A stretch of DNA of 64,000 bases. It comes from Helicobacter macacae MIT 99-5501. Lineage in GTDB: Bacteria > Campylobacterota > Campylobacteria > Campylobacterales > Helicobacteraceae. How positions within the stretch are numbered: the first letter of the stretch is position 1; each line of letters begins with the position of its first letter. Below the pieces are notes generated by a model, which searched no databases, was not told the DNA's origin, and saw only the letters and a list, made by a program, of their open reading frames with translations. The stretch lies in NCBI RefSeq assembly GCF_000507845.1, contig NZ_KI669454.1:968604-1032603 (forward strand), given 5' to 3'. Positions 1 through 7,889 of the stretch are shown piece after piece. A program made the position numbers and the translations under genes.

Positions 1-1461
1 TTGAGAATCGTTTATCACATCTGCGCGCACTATCACTCGTAGTTCTCTACCCGCATTTATCGCATAAGCCTGCTTTACGCCTAGTTTGTCATTAGCGATT
101 TTTTCTAAGTCTTGCATACGATTTAGGAAGCTCTCTAGCACCTCCCTCCTAGCTCCCGGACGAGCTGCAGAGAGTGTATCTGCTGCGCACACCGCTGCTG
201 CTTCTACACTCTCAAATGGCTCATTTCCGTGGTGGCTCATTATCGCATTTATCACTACGGGGTGTTCTTTGTATCGTCTGCATACTTCCGCGCCCAAAGT
301 TACGTGATTGCCACCACCATTTTCGATAGTGAGTGCTTTGCCTATGTCGTGGAGTAGTCCTGCGCGTCTTGCTAGCTTCTCATCGCCACCAAGCTGTGCG
401 GCGATGATGCCTGCTAGGTTTGCTGTCTGTATAGAATGCCCCAAAGCATTTTGCCCGAAGCTCGCTCGGTAGCGTAGCTTGCCAATAAGCCTTATAATCT
501 CTGGATGCATATAGTCAAGCCCCAAATCAAGCACCACGCTTTTGCCCTCCTCTTGCACTTCAGCGTCCATTTGCGCTTCGATTCGCTCATAGACTTCCTC
601 AATTTTGGCGGGGTGGATTCTGCCGTCTTCTACAAGAGTGTTTATGGTTTTTACTGCAATGGTTCTGCGGTAGAGATTAAAGCTGCTTAATATAATCGTA
701 GCTGGCGTATCATCGATGATGACATCTACGCCACTTTTTAGCTCTAGGGCTTTGATATTGCGCCCCTCCTTGCCTATGATTCTGCCTTTCATCTCATCAT
801 CTGGCAGTGTTATGACATTGATAAGTCGCTCGGAGGCAAACTCGCCCGCATAGCGCGTGGTGGCTTGAGCTAGGATAAAGTTTGCGATTTTTGCAGCTTC
901 TTCTTTTGCTTCCTTTTCGTATCGGCGGATAAGATGTGCTTTATCATCTATTAGCTCATCTTCTAGGTTTTTTAGAAGCATTTGCCTTGCTTCCTCTTTG
1001 GTAAGGCCTGTGTAGTGGCTAAGAGTTTTATTTAGCTCCTCAATTTTTTCAAGGTATTGTTGCTGGATTTTTAGCTGGCTATCTTTTTGGAGGGATAGAT
1101 TGTTTAGCTCTAAAGTGATTTTTTCTTTTTCTTTTTTTAAGTCAGCTGTCTCACGCTCTAGCCTATCTTTTAGTCGATTTTCTTTGCACTCAAACTCATA
1201 AGCCTTGCGCTTTAGTTCCTCATTCATACTATGGACTTTGCTTTTGTATTCTTGCTCAAGCTGGAGCTCACGCTCCTTTGCCAAAAACTTTTGCTTATCA
1301 AGCAGAGCTTGCGCTTCTAGCTCGATAGCACGGGCTTTTGCTTTTGCTTGAGTGAGTAGATGAGTAGAATCCAAGCTAGCGATTTTTCGGCAGATAAAAA
1401 ATACCACCGCCCCTACTAGCACCCCGAAACCTAAAAAACTTATAAGAATTGTCCAAGACAT
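1..1461 (-). CDS. rny: Ribonuclease Y (partial, 3' end outside the window)
   Basis: Membrane-anchored endoribonuclease that starts mRNA decay. Reading from the ATG at 1461 the frame stays open to the window edge (487 codons, so the C-terminus is missing; family members are about 500-520 residues). In order I see an N-terminal membrane helix (about residues 3-23), a long charged coiled coil (about 35-190) rich in Glu/Lys/Gln, a KH domain (GRIIGKEGRNIKALE, about 225-240), and an HD phosphohydrolase domain with the HD pair in GLLHDIGKA and the SHHGNEP motif. The start has an AAAGG ribosome binding site 8 bases upstream. It lies downstream of, and overlaps by 86 bases, the cyclo-ligase gene in another frame, so the two are probably co-transcribed. 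Identity is secure from domain order. Confidence 0.95.
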   Translation of the reverse strand, partial: MSWTILISFLGFGVLVGAVVFFICRKIASLDSTHLLTQAKAKARAIELEAQALLDKQKFLAKERELQLEQEYKSKVHSMNEELKRKAYEFECKENRLKDRLERETADLKKEKEKITLELNNLSLQKDSQLKIQQQYLEKIEELNKTLSHYTGLTKEEARQMLLKNLEDELIDDKAHLIRRYEKEAKEEAAKIANFILAQATTRYAGEFASERLINVITLPDDEMKGRIIGKEGRNIKALELKSGVDVIIDDTPATIILSSFNLYRRTIAVKTINTLVEDGRIHPAKIEEVYERIEAQMDAEVQEEGKSVVLDLGLDYMHPEIIRLIGKLRYRASFGQNALGHSIQTANLAGIIAAQLGGDEKLARRAGLLHDIGKALTIENGGGNHVTLGAEVCRRYKEHPVVINAIMSHHGNEPFESVEAAAVCAADTLSAARPGARREVLESFLNRMQDLEKIANDKLGVKQAYAINAGRELRVIVRADVINDSQ

Positions 1462-2278
1462 TATAAAAACCTTTTTTTTGTGATTTTGCAAATTTATAGC
1501 TTAAATACATATCTGCCCTAATGTCGAAATCCTCGCACAAAGGGAGTTTGGAAATGTATAGATTTTGGCTTACAAATACTTTACATATTTTTTGTGTTTT
1601 GCACATTTTGTGCTTAGGCTGTTGTTTGGGTAGGCTTGCAAATACCCTATCATACATTCCTTTTCCCATACCGATTCGTGCATAAAATTTATCAATCCCA
1701 AGTGCTGGGATAAGCGCGAAATCAATGCGATTTGGCACATAAGAGCTAAGGTGTGGCTCAAAAATCCCTAATGTATTTTTTACTAAAGGCAAGCGATATA
1801 ATAACATTTTAAAGTTAAGTCCCTTTATAGTTGGCAAAAAAATTCGTTTATTTTTGTTTTTTTTAAGTTTTTTAAGGAGTGGGAGGATATTTGCTTCAAA
1901 AGGCAGTGGGTAAAAAAGCAGTATATTTTTAAATCGTTTTTGGGACAAAATCTTTTCTAGCAATGAATTTAAGTGGCGATGAGAATATGAAATAGGACGA
2001 GAATCTGCACAAAATCTAGAGTAACTAGAATCTGTGCTAGAGTCTTTGCAAAAATGCTCGTTGGATTTTGGACTAGATTTTTTAGCAGATTTGGTGCTAG
2101 ATTTTATCCTAGATTTTAGGTTGGACTTTATCGCCTCTCTAAAGCTATATTTTGTGCTAAAAGAGCAAGATTCTAGCGTGCAAAATGGCAGATTTTGTGC
2201 GGGCAAATTTTTTGCGTAGAGATTTGATTTTTGCACTTTTTGCGCTACCTGCTCTACTTGTATAGCTTGATTTTGCAT
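1376..2278 (-). CDS. 5-formyltetrahydrofolate cyclo-ligase family protein with low-complexity N-terminus
   Basis: Converts 5-formyl-THF to 5,10-methenyl-THF with ATP in the cytosol. The family signature is seen in the C-terminal half: PALGIDKFYARIGMGKGMYDR-like block around residues 190-210, with the glycine-rich loop and YDR. Residues 1-90 are a Lys/Ser/Asn-rich, probably disordered region with KSS-type repeats, and the usual substrate-binding N-terminal part is hard to see, so the start could lie further in. The end is odd: the last 28 or so residues overlap the rny start, and the frame depends on an A8 run (plus-strand T8 at 1472-1479); one extra A would stop this gene exactly at the rny ATG. 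Chromosomal pairing with rny supports the call. Function is by family motif only. Confidence 0.75.
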   Translation of the reverse strand: MQNQAIQVEQVAQKVQKSNLYAKNLPAQNLPFCTLESCSFSTKYSFREAIKSNLKSRIKSSTKSAKKSSPKSNEHFCKDSSTDSSYSRFCADSRPISYSHRHLNSLLEKILSQKRFKNILLFYPLPFEANILPLLKKLKKNKNKRIFLPTIKGLNFKMLLYRLPLVKNTLGIFEPHLSSYVPNRIDFALIPALGIDKFYARIGMGKGMYDRVFASLPKQQPKHKMCKTQKICKVFVSQNLYISKLPLCEDFDIRADMYLSYKFAKSQKKGFYNVLDNSYKFFRFRGASRGGGIFYLPKNR

Positions 2279-2302
2279 CGCTTGATTTTGTGCTACTAGA
2301 TT

Positions 2303-3643
2303 TTATGAGTTTTTGGCTTCTTTAGATTGCTTAGTAGATTCCTCGATTTTTATCACCTTTAGCCGTTTGATTCTCGCGCCGTCCATTTCTAGCACGACAA
2401 ATTCTATCCCCTCTTGCTTGATAGTATCGCCCACCATAGGCAGTCGTCCAAGTAGATTAAACACATAGCCACCGATAGTTACTTGCTCTAGCTCTCCTTG
2501 AAACTCTATCCCCATAAGCTCCTCCACACTTTCCAAATCAAGCATACCATTGACTTCATACACGCCATCACTTATGCGCTTTGATTCTTGGTTTTTCATA
2601 TCGTGTTCATCGGTTACATCGCCCATCACTTCCTCTATGATGTCCTCCATTGTCAGCAGTCCTGCTGTGCCGCCGTATTCATCGATGACAAGGGCTATGT
2701 GGATTTGCTCTTTGTTCATAGTGGTTAGGATTTGTGAGATTCTAGCTGTCTCTGGGACGATAATCATTTTGCGGATAATGCTCTCTAAGTTTGGCTTAGA
2801 TTTGGATTCTGCCGAGCTGATAAGCAAATCTCGTATGTGAATCATACCGATGATATTGTCTTTGCCACTTTTGCAGTAGGGATAGCGCGTGTGGTTTGTC
2901 TGCTTGATGATTGTGATATTTTCAGCATAGCTAGATTCTGCGTTTAGGCATACCATATCTTTGCGTGGTGTCATTATCTCTTTTGCGATAGTCTCGCTAA
3001 AATCCACCGCATTTTTGATGATTTCGCCCTCATAAGAGTCGATGAAGCCACCCTTTAGGCTCTCACCCACGATGATTTTTAGCTCCTCCTCAGAGTGAGC
3101 GTTTTCTTCCTCACTTGCAGGTGTGATATGAATCTGTCGTAAGATAAATGCAGCTAGCGCGTCAAAAAGCTTGATGATAGGATAAAACGCCACAGAGAAG
3201 TAGTATAGAGGATATGCTACAAAGAGCGCGGATTTTTCGCTTTTGGCTATGGCGATTGATTTGGGCACGATTTCGCCTAGCACTACGTGCAAAAGTGTGA
3301 TAAGAGTAAAAGCTATGAATACAGCTATGCTGTGGATAAGAAGCGGATTTTCTCCAAAAAAGTGTGTAAAAGGAATCGCCACAAGCCTAGCTAATGCTGG
3401 CTCGCCTATCCACCCAAGTGCGAGCGAAGATAGCGTGATACCTAGCTGGGTAGCAGAGAGGTAAGAATCTAGTCGCTTAGTGATGTCTAGTGCTAATTTA
3501 GCCCTTTGGCTATTTTTTTGTAGCTCCTCTAGCTTGGAGCGGCGCACTTTGACAATCGCAAACTCTGCGACAACAAAAAAGGCATTTAATAACACAAATA
3601 TGACTGCCAAAATCAGCATAAAAACCGAATGGGACGGGTCCAA
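2303..3643 (-). CDS. CorC/HlyC-type CNNM transmembrane protein with CBS pair
   Basis: Integral inner-membrane protein of the hemolysin C/CorC (CNNM) family, linked in other bacteria to Mg/Co efflux or magnesium homeostasis. Four hydrophobic segments fill residues 1-165 (first at about 8-27, then about 55-80, 100-125, 135-165); a CBS pair follows (about 205-330, with EIMTPRKDMV and the LVIDEYGGTAGLLTMEDIIEEVMGD signature split over the second CBS), and a CorC_HlyC C-terminal domain (about 345-430). The chosen start is a TTG at 3643, because an AAGGAG site lies about 9 bases upstream; an in-frame ATG eight codons on is the alternative. It is 25 bases upstream of the cyclo-ligase gene, so co-transcription is likely. 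Transported ion is not deducible from sequence. Confidence 0.88.
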   Translation of the reverse strand: MDPSHSVFMLILAVIFVLLNAFFVVAEFAIVKVRRSKLEELQKNSQRAKLALDITKRLDSYLSATQLGITLSSLALGWIGEPALARLVAIPFTHFFGENPLLIHSIAVFIAFTLITLLHVVLGEIVPKSIAIAKSEKSALFVAYPLYYFSVAFYPIIKLFDALAAFILRQIHITPASEEENAHSEEELKIIVGESLKGGFIDSYEGEIIKNAVDFSETIAKEIMTPRKDMVCLNAESSYAENITIIKQTNHTRYPYCKSGKDNIIGMIHIRDLLISSAESKSKPNLESIIRKMIIVPETARISQILTTMNKEQIHIALVIDEYGGTAGLLTMEDIIEEVMGDVTDEHDMKNQESKRISDGVYEVNGMLDLESVEELMGIEFQGELEQVTIGGYVFNLLGRLPMVGDTIKQEGIEFVVLEMDGARIKRLKVIKIEESTKQSKEAKNS

Positions 3644-4207
3644 AGTCTCAACTCCTTAAGAAAACCTAGCTAGCATTTAAACGCAATGTAGATAATGCTA
3701 CAAAAAATGCAAATTAGGTTTTGGTAGCTTCTAGTTTGCTAGCTAGGTTTTTTGGATTTTATGAAATTTTTTGTGAAATCCAAGAATCTAGCAAAGCCCA
3801 AATCACTAAATCAAGCCTAAAACGCCCAAAACCCCAAAATAAAGTCAGGACAAATCAAGCTATCTTAAAAAACCTTATAAAAAACAAATTCAGTGGATTA
3901 TAGCACTAAATACTTAAAATCTAGTTAGCAAATATGTGATTCTAAATTTTTAAGCAAGTTTTGAGAGTTTTGATATGTAAAGATTAGTGTTTGAATTTGT
4001 GATATTTTTGGTATTTGTATAGAATGAAGTTTGTATGAGTGGGTAAAAAAAGCGCAGAATCTATTTTAAGCGTTTTTAGATTTTGCAATCACTAGGTTTT
4101 AGATTTCCTAAAACCTAGTGATTTTCGCAATCTCTAAGTGCCATCTGTTTTTATAAAACTAGATTTTGCAAAACATTAGGCACTAGAATGATTTTATCTA
4201 AAAACAA
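3644..4207. other. Intergenic region, 564 bases
   Basis: No convincing gene. A 60-codon open frame at 3721-3903 has no ribosome binding site and its composition follows the local A-rich DNA. The one clear structure is the perfect hairpin at 4087-4123 downstream of the outer membrane protein gene. The CorC-type gene starts at 3643 on the minus strand, so its promoter should lie here, but I could not pick out a reliable -10 box. Confidence 0.6.
4087..4123 (-). terminator. 16-bp perfect stem-loop downstream of the outer membrane protein gene
   Basis: The arm AATCACTAGGTTTTAG at 4087-4102 is perfectly complementary to 4108-4123, with a 5-base loop. Outer flanks (AGATTTTGC on the left, GCAATCT on the right) can extend the stem with a bulge. 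It sits 85 bases past the stop of the minus-strand gene. No clean T-run follows on either strand, so it may be an mRNA-stabilising or weakly terminating structure, or a lone copy of a palindromic repeat, rather than a classical terminator. Confidence 0.5.
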
Positions 4208-5036
4208 TTAAAAGCTATAAGTGTAGCGGACATTTAGACTCCAAGTGCTTCGCACTGAATAGTTTAATGATTCCGATGCTCCACTTGTTGGGTCTTTTAT
4301 GCTTAAATCCGCGATTGTAGCAGGTAGAAATGGCACTCTTGCTACTGCTTCTACTCCGTGATGCTTGGCTAGATTTGCCCGCAAGCCTACATTTAGGGCG
4401 ACATCAAATGTCGCAGCAGGTGTGCTTACATCTACATTTGCTCCAGCCTGTTTGGCTGTATCTGCGGATTGCTTTATGGCATTTCTTTGATTTTTTATAT
4501 CTGGTCCTGTGAGCGAATTTGCTCCAAGCCCTATACCCAAAAATCCACCGATGTCCATATTTTCAGTGCTTAGGAAGTTGCCTAGAAAATCCACATTTAC
4601 GCCGTAGTTGAATAGATTTGCAAAATTAGTGTCAGTTCCACCAGTGCCGTTTGAAATATTAACTTCGCCACGCGTGTGATTGAAATTCGCATACGCACGG
4701 ACACCTAGTTGAGGCGTGAAAAAGTATTTATACCCCGCTACTACACCATAACCAAAACCATTTCCTTTGGTTGTGCTTTTTCCATTCCTAGCTGCTTCTT
4801 GGCTATCTGTTACAGAGTATTCAAGATTAAATCTACCGAAAGTTGCCTCGCCTGCTTCTACACCCACAAATGCGCCACTAGATTCTGCATTTGCAAAGCT
4901 AGCTAAGCCTATAAGTAGTGGAGTGCCTAAAGCTAATCGCTTTACGCCTTTAACGAGAGAGAGAGAGAGAGTTGCTCAAAGATGAGCGAAGTTTATCGCG
5001 TGAAGCGAATTCCGTTGTCTTACCATTGTCTTGCAT
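4208..5036 (-). CDS. Phase-variable outer membrane beta-barrel protein, reads OFF here
   Basis: Helicobacter-type outer membrane protein, predicted 8-10 stranded barrel of roughly 275 residues. The start is the ATG at 5036, with AGGAG five bases upstream. Codons 22-27 fall in a (CT)8C run (plus-strand 4955-4971); with eight repeats the frame hits TAA two codons later. With nine repeats (or six) the frame continues through a signal peptide (VKRLALGTPLLIGLASFANA, cleavage before ESSGA) into the mature protein: GVEAGEATFGRF at the N-terminus, alternating aromatic beta-strands, and a C-terminal YTYSF with terminal Phe typical of Bam substrates. The open barrel frame runs from near the repeat to 4208 without interruption. 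The layout matches H. pylori sabA/hopZ-style switching: repeat in the signal-peptide region plus a homopolymer in the promoter. Ligand unknown. Confidence 0.85.
4955..4971. repeat. (GA)8G dinucleotide repeat, CT tract in coding strand
   Basis: Seventeen bases of alternating GA on the plus strand, in the signal-peptide coding part of the outer membrane protein gene. Repeat number sets the reading frame: 9 or 6 copies join the start codon to the barrel, 8 copies (this sequence) do not. Slipped-strand mispairing of such tracts is the established switch for several Helicobacter outer membrane proteins. Confidence 0.9.
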
Positions 5037-5076
5037 TGTTGTCTCCTTTGAACTTAAAATTTTAATGCAAGCTGGC

Positions 5077-5119
5077 ATTATATATGATTTTATTTAATGT
5101 CTTAACAAAAAAAAAAAAA
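5077..5119 (-). promoter_or_regulatory. Promoter of the outer membrane protein gene with T13 tract
   Basis: On the minus strand a perfect TATAAT lies at 5082-5077, about 41 bases before the ATG. A run of 13 T (plus-strand A13, 5107-5119) lies immediately upstream of the expected -35 position. In H. pylori sabA a T-tract at this place changes promoter activity with its length, so this is a plausible second, graded switch. No transcription start was measured; the box was picked by eye. Confidence 0.65.
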
Positions 5120-5166
5120 CGCAAATTCCCTCCAAAAATCCCTACAAATCCCCCCAATCTAAGAAT

Positions 5167-6738
5167 CTACCCATCGATAAATATTACCTTAAACACGATA
5201 AATACAAATCCCCCAAGCACAGCAGAAGCGGGCACGGTTATTACCCAAGAAGCGATGATTCTGTTTATCTCACTGCGTTTGACTAGCTCGTGCTTGTAGA
5301 ATTTCTTTAGCTCTTTTTTCTCTTTGCTTGTTAGCTCAAAGTTTGGATTTTTTGTCTTTAGGCTTTCTAGCATTTGGGCTTTTTGCTTGACATTCGCTTT
5401 GGCAAAAGTCTTTAGAAATTCTTCGGCTACCTTTTGGTCTTTGCCTTTGTGTGCTTTGATGATTTGCTCGCACATTTCAAAGTATCTTCCCTTGATATAT
5501 TCGCGCAAAAATCCCACCCCGATAACTGCGCCAATAGCGATATGTGTAGAGCTCACAGGCAGTCCTAGCGCACTTGCTAGTAGCACTGTGATAGCCGCAC
5601 TCATAGCGATACAAAAAGCACGCATTCTATCTAGCTCGGTTATCTCACTGCCCACTGTTCTTATTAGGCGAGGACCATAGAGTGCCAGCCCTAGTGAAAT
5701 CCCAAGTCCACCGATAAGCATAATCCAAAATGGCACGCTAGCCTTGCTATTTATATCGCCACCGCTTAGTGCTTCATTTATCGCAGCGAGCGGACCTATG
5801 GCGTTTGCCACATCGTTTGCGCCGTGCGCGAAGCTAAGTAGTGCTGCAGAAAAAATCAATGGAATCGTAAAGAGCGTGTTTATGGATTCTTTGGTGTTTT
5901 GGAGAGTAGAGGCTTTTTGGCGGATAAAAGGCGTGGTTACAAAATACACCACGATAGCCACAAATAGTGAGATAAGCCCCGCTTGCAGTGGGCTAAAAGA
6001 GTATAGCTTAGAGAATCCTTTCAGCAAAAGATACGCACCAAATGCCCAGCTCATCGCAAACACTAGCAAGGGCACGATTTTTTTTGCTGCTTCTTTTTTG
6101 TCCTCTTTGTAAGTGATAGTTCGCTTTATAAATACCAAAAATATTACCGCTATGATTCCGCCCATAACAGGTGAGATAACCCAGCTAAGTGCTATTCCTC
6201 CTAGCACCCACCAATTTGCCGTAGCCACGCCACCAGCGACTACCCCCGCTCCTAGCACACCACCTACGATAGCGTGCGTAGTAGACACAGGAGCACGCAA
6301 AATCGTAGCCAAATGCACCCAAATAGCCCCCGATAGAAGCGCAGCTAGCATAACAAACAAAAAGATTTCAGCATTTGCGATTTTTTCAGGAGCGATGATA
6401 TCGGATTTTATCGTGCTTACGACATCTCCACCTGCTAGAATCGCGCCACTTGCCTCACAAATCGCAGCGATGATAATCGCACCTGTAAGCGTGATAGCCT
6501 TAGAGCCGACAGCAGGTCCTACATTGTTTGCTACATCGTTTGCGCCGATATTCATCGCCATATACGCACCCACAAGCGCAGCAAACGCAAGCAAAAGTGG
6601 CTGTGTAGAATACCCCAAAAGCGATATAATTACCACGCTAAGCATAAAAAAGCACACAATGCCGATTTTTACGCGCTCTACTTGATTGTCCTTGCTACTT
6701 ATGCCTTCTTGAATCTTTTTGACATCTCTTATATCCAT
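5167..6738 (-). CDS. PiT-family inorganic phosphate permease
   Basis: Inner-membrane PHO4/PiT family transporter taking up phosphate (or metal-phosphate) with cations. 523 residues, with about a dozen hydrophobic segments and the two inverted-repeat signatures of the family: GANDVANNVGPAVGSKA near residue 65 and GANDVANAIGPLAAI near residue 305. The duplicated PVSTTHA and PVSSTHI motifs (near 150 and 395) are also present. A soluble charged segment at about 420-490 precedes the last membrane helices. Start ATG at 6738 has GGGGAG upstream. H. pylori has a single gene of this family. It stands alone between the outer membrane protein and rpsP; its promoter must lie in the shared divergent region. 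Substrate is by family. Confidence 0.92.
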   Translation of the reverse strand: MDIRDVKKIQEGISSKDNQVERVKIGIVCFFMLSVVIISLLGYSTQPLLLAFAALVGAYMAMNIGANDVANNVGPAVGSKAITLTGAIIIAAICEASGAILAGGDVVSTIKSDIIAPEKIANAEIFLFVMLAALLSGAIWVHLATILRAPVSTTHAIVGGVLGAGVVAGGVATANWWVLGGIALSWVISPVMGGIIAVIFLVFIKRTITYKEDKKEAAKKIVPLLVFAMSWAFGAYLLLKGFSKLYSFSPLQAGLISLFVAIVVYFVTTPFIRQKASTLQNTKESINTLFTIPLIFSAALLSFAHGANDVANAIGPLAAINEALSGGDINSKASVPFWIMLIGGLGISLGLALYGPRLIRTVGSEITELDRMRAFCIAMSAAITVLLASALGLPVSSTHIAIGAVIGVGFLREYIKGRYFEMCEQIIKAHKGKDQKVAEEFLKTFAKANVKQKAQMLESLKTKNPNFELTSKEKKELKKFYKHELVKRSEINRIIASWVITVPASAVLGGFVFIVFKVIFIDG

Positions 6739-6968
6739 TGTGCGCTCCCCGCAAGTCTTATGTAGATTTTGAAGAAAACTTTTTCAACACATTTTTTAGA
6801 AAATCCGCTAGAGATTTATATGTGGATTTTAGTGATTTTTGATAATCCCTAGCAAAATCCTTACATAAAATCTAAAAGCAAAAATCTAAAAAGTGCGCAT
6901 TCTCCGTTTTTCTCCGTTACTGAAAATGTAGTAAAAAAATATCTATTTTTTGTTAAGAATGCAGAAAC

Positions 6969-6983
6969 AAAAAAAAAAAAAAA
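6969..6983. repeat. A15 homopolymer
   Basis: Fifteen A in a row between two divergent genes, 45-59 bases upstream of the rpsP -35 box. It may act as an intrinsically curved upstream element and is long enough to vary in length by slippage. No direct link to a switch is visible. Confidence 0.7.
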
Positions 6984-7027
6984 CGGACATTTTTTATGCG
7001 TGGCTTGGATTTTGGTTAGAAAAACGC

Positions 7028-7055
7028 TTGATTTATATGAATTATTTGCTATAAT
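7028..7055 (+). promoter_or_regulatory. Sigma-70 promoter of the rpsP operon
   Basis: TTGATT (7028-7033), a 16-base spacer and a perfect TATAAT (7050-7055) with an extended TGC immediately in front (TGCTATAAT). Transcription would start near 7062, leaving a 40-base leader before the rpsP ATG with its AAGGAG site. Confidence 0.75.
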
Positions 7056-7101
7056 TTGCGCTTTGTTTTATCAAATCTTACTTTAGATTGAAGGAGTAGC
7101 A

Positions 7102-7335
7102 ATGGCAACGGTTATACGACTCACACGAATGGGGCGCAAAAAAAAGCCTTTTTATCGCGTTGTAGTAACGGACTCTCGCAAGAGACGCGATGGAGGCTGG
7201 ATAGAATCTATCGGGTATTATAATCCGCTTGTAGAGCCCGCACTCATCAAAATCGACACCGAGCGATTATCGTATTGGAAAAGCGTGGGGGCAAAGATGA
7301 GCGAGCGAGTAGAAAAACTAGCAAGCGCGAAATAA
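7102..7335 (+). CDS. rpsP: 30S ribosomal protein S16
   Basis: Small-subunit protein needed for 30S assembly. 77 residues, the usual length for Campylobacterota. Family features: N-terminal [19 protein letters not shown] strand and [16 protein letters not shown] block. Start ATG is 7 bases after AAGGAG. It leads the conserved rpsP-khpA-rimM-trmD-rplS cluster, although 305 bases separate it from khpA. Confidence 0.98.
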   Translation: MATVIRLTRMGRKKKPFYRVVVTDSRKRRDGGWIESIGYYNPLVEPALIKIDTERLSYWKSVGAKMSERVEKLASAK

Positions 7336-7640
7336 AGCCAAGCTAGCGTGGATTTCGGTGAAATCAGCGAAATTCGGCTAGATTTAGCAAAATTCAGTGT
7401 TTTTGGGATTTTTGGAGGTGGTTTTATTTCTAAATAAGCGTGTTTTATAGCGCAATATAAATTTTAGGGGGATTTTGGATTTTCTTGTATTTTTGGTGGA
7501 GGGTAAAATAGGGGATAAGTCGCGGATTTGGTTTTTAAGGGGATTTTATAGAGTTTGAAAGTTTGGAAAAAATAGCGAATATTTTTAAATGCTAAATTAT
7601 TTCAAATAATCAAAAATACTACATTATCAAAGAGTAAAAA
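7336..7640. other. Gap between rpsP and khpA, 305 bases
   Basis: G/T-rich then A/T-rich stretch without a credible gene. Weak CTAGC...GCTAG pairing occurs just after rpsP (about 7341-7373) but no T-run follows. An extra promoter for khpA may sit in the AT-rich 60 bases before it; no clear box was seen. Confidence 0.4.
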
Positions 7641-7889
7641 ATGATAGAGAAATTTCTAGAAAGCTATGTCAAAAAAATCGTGGCATATCCTGAGCAAGTC
7701 GCAGTAGAGAGTCGCTTGCTAAAAGATGAAAATATGAAGTTGCTTGATGTTTTTGTCGGGGTGCAAGATATGGGGCGTGTGATAGGCAAGGAGGGCAAGA
7801 TGATAGCCGCTCTTAAGACTTTCGTCTCTGGGGGCAAAGCAAAAGATGGGCTGACTTATAAAATCACTGTCCACCCAAATAATGAGTAA
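7641..7889 (+). CDS. khpA: KH-domain RNA-binding protein KhpA
   Basis: Single KH domain of 82 residues. The GRVIGKEGKMIAALKTFV loop (GxxG within GKEG, about residues 47-65) is the RNA-binding signature. In other bacteria KhpA (YlqC) pairs with the Jag/KhpB protein and binds many RNAs, affecting cell shape and division. Position between rpsP and rimM is the usual one. The stop overlaps the rimM start by 8 bases (ATGAGTAA), suggesting translational coupling. Confidence 0.93.
   Translation: MIEKFLESYVKKIVAYPEQVAVESRLLKDENMKLLDVFVGVQDMGRVIGKEGKMIAALKTFVSGGKAKDGLTYKITVHPNNE

Larger units (their letters stand above)
6739..7101. other. Divergent intergenic region between phosphate permease and rpsP, 363 bases
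   Basis: AT-rich DNA with no open frame of note. It contains the rpsP promoter (7028-7055) and an A15 run at 6969-6983. The promoter for the permease on the minus strand should also be here but no good TATAAT was found near 6750-6800. Confidence 0.6.

Noticed and set aside
3721..3903. 60-codon open frame between the CorC-type and outer membrane protein genes
   Set aside because: Composition follows local A-rich DNA; no ribosome binding site.
6113..6685. Long open frame opposite the phosphate permease
   Set aside because: Antisense shadow of a well-supported membrane protein; Thr/Ala/Ile/Pro-rich translation typical of the reverse of membrane helices.
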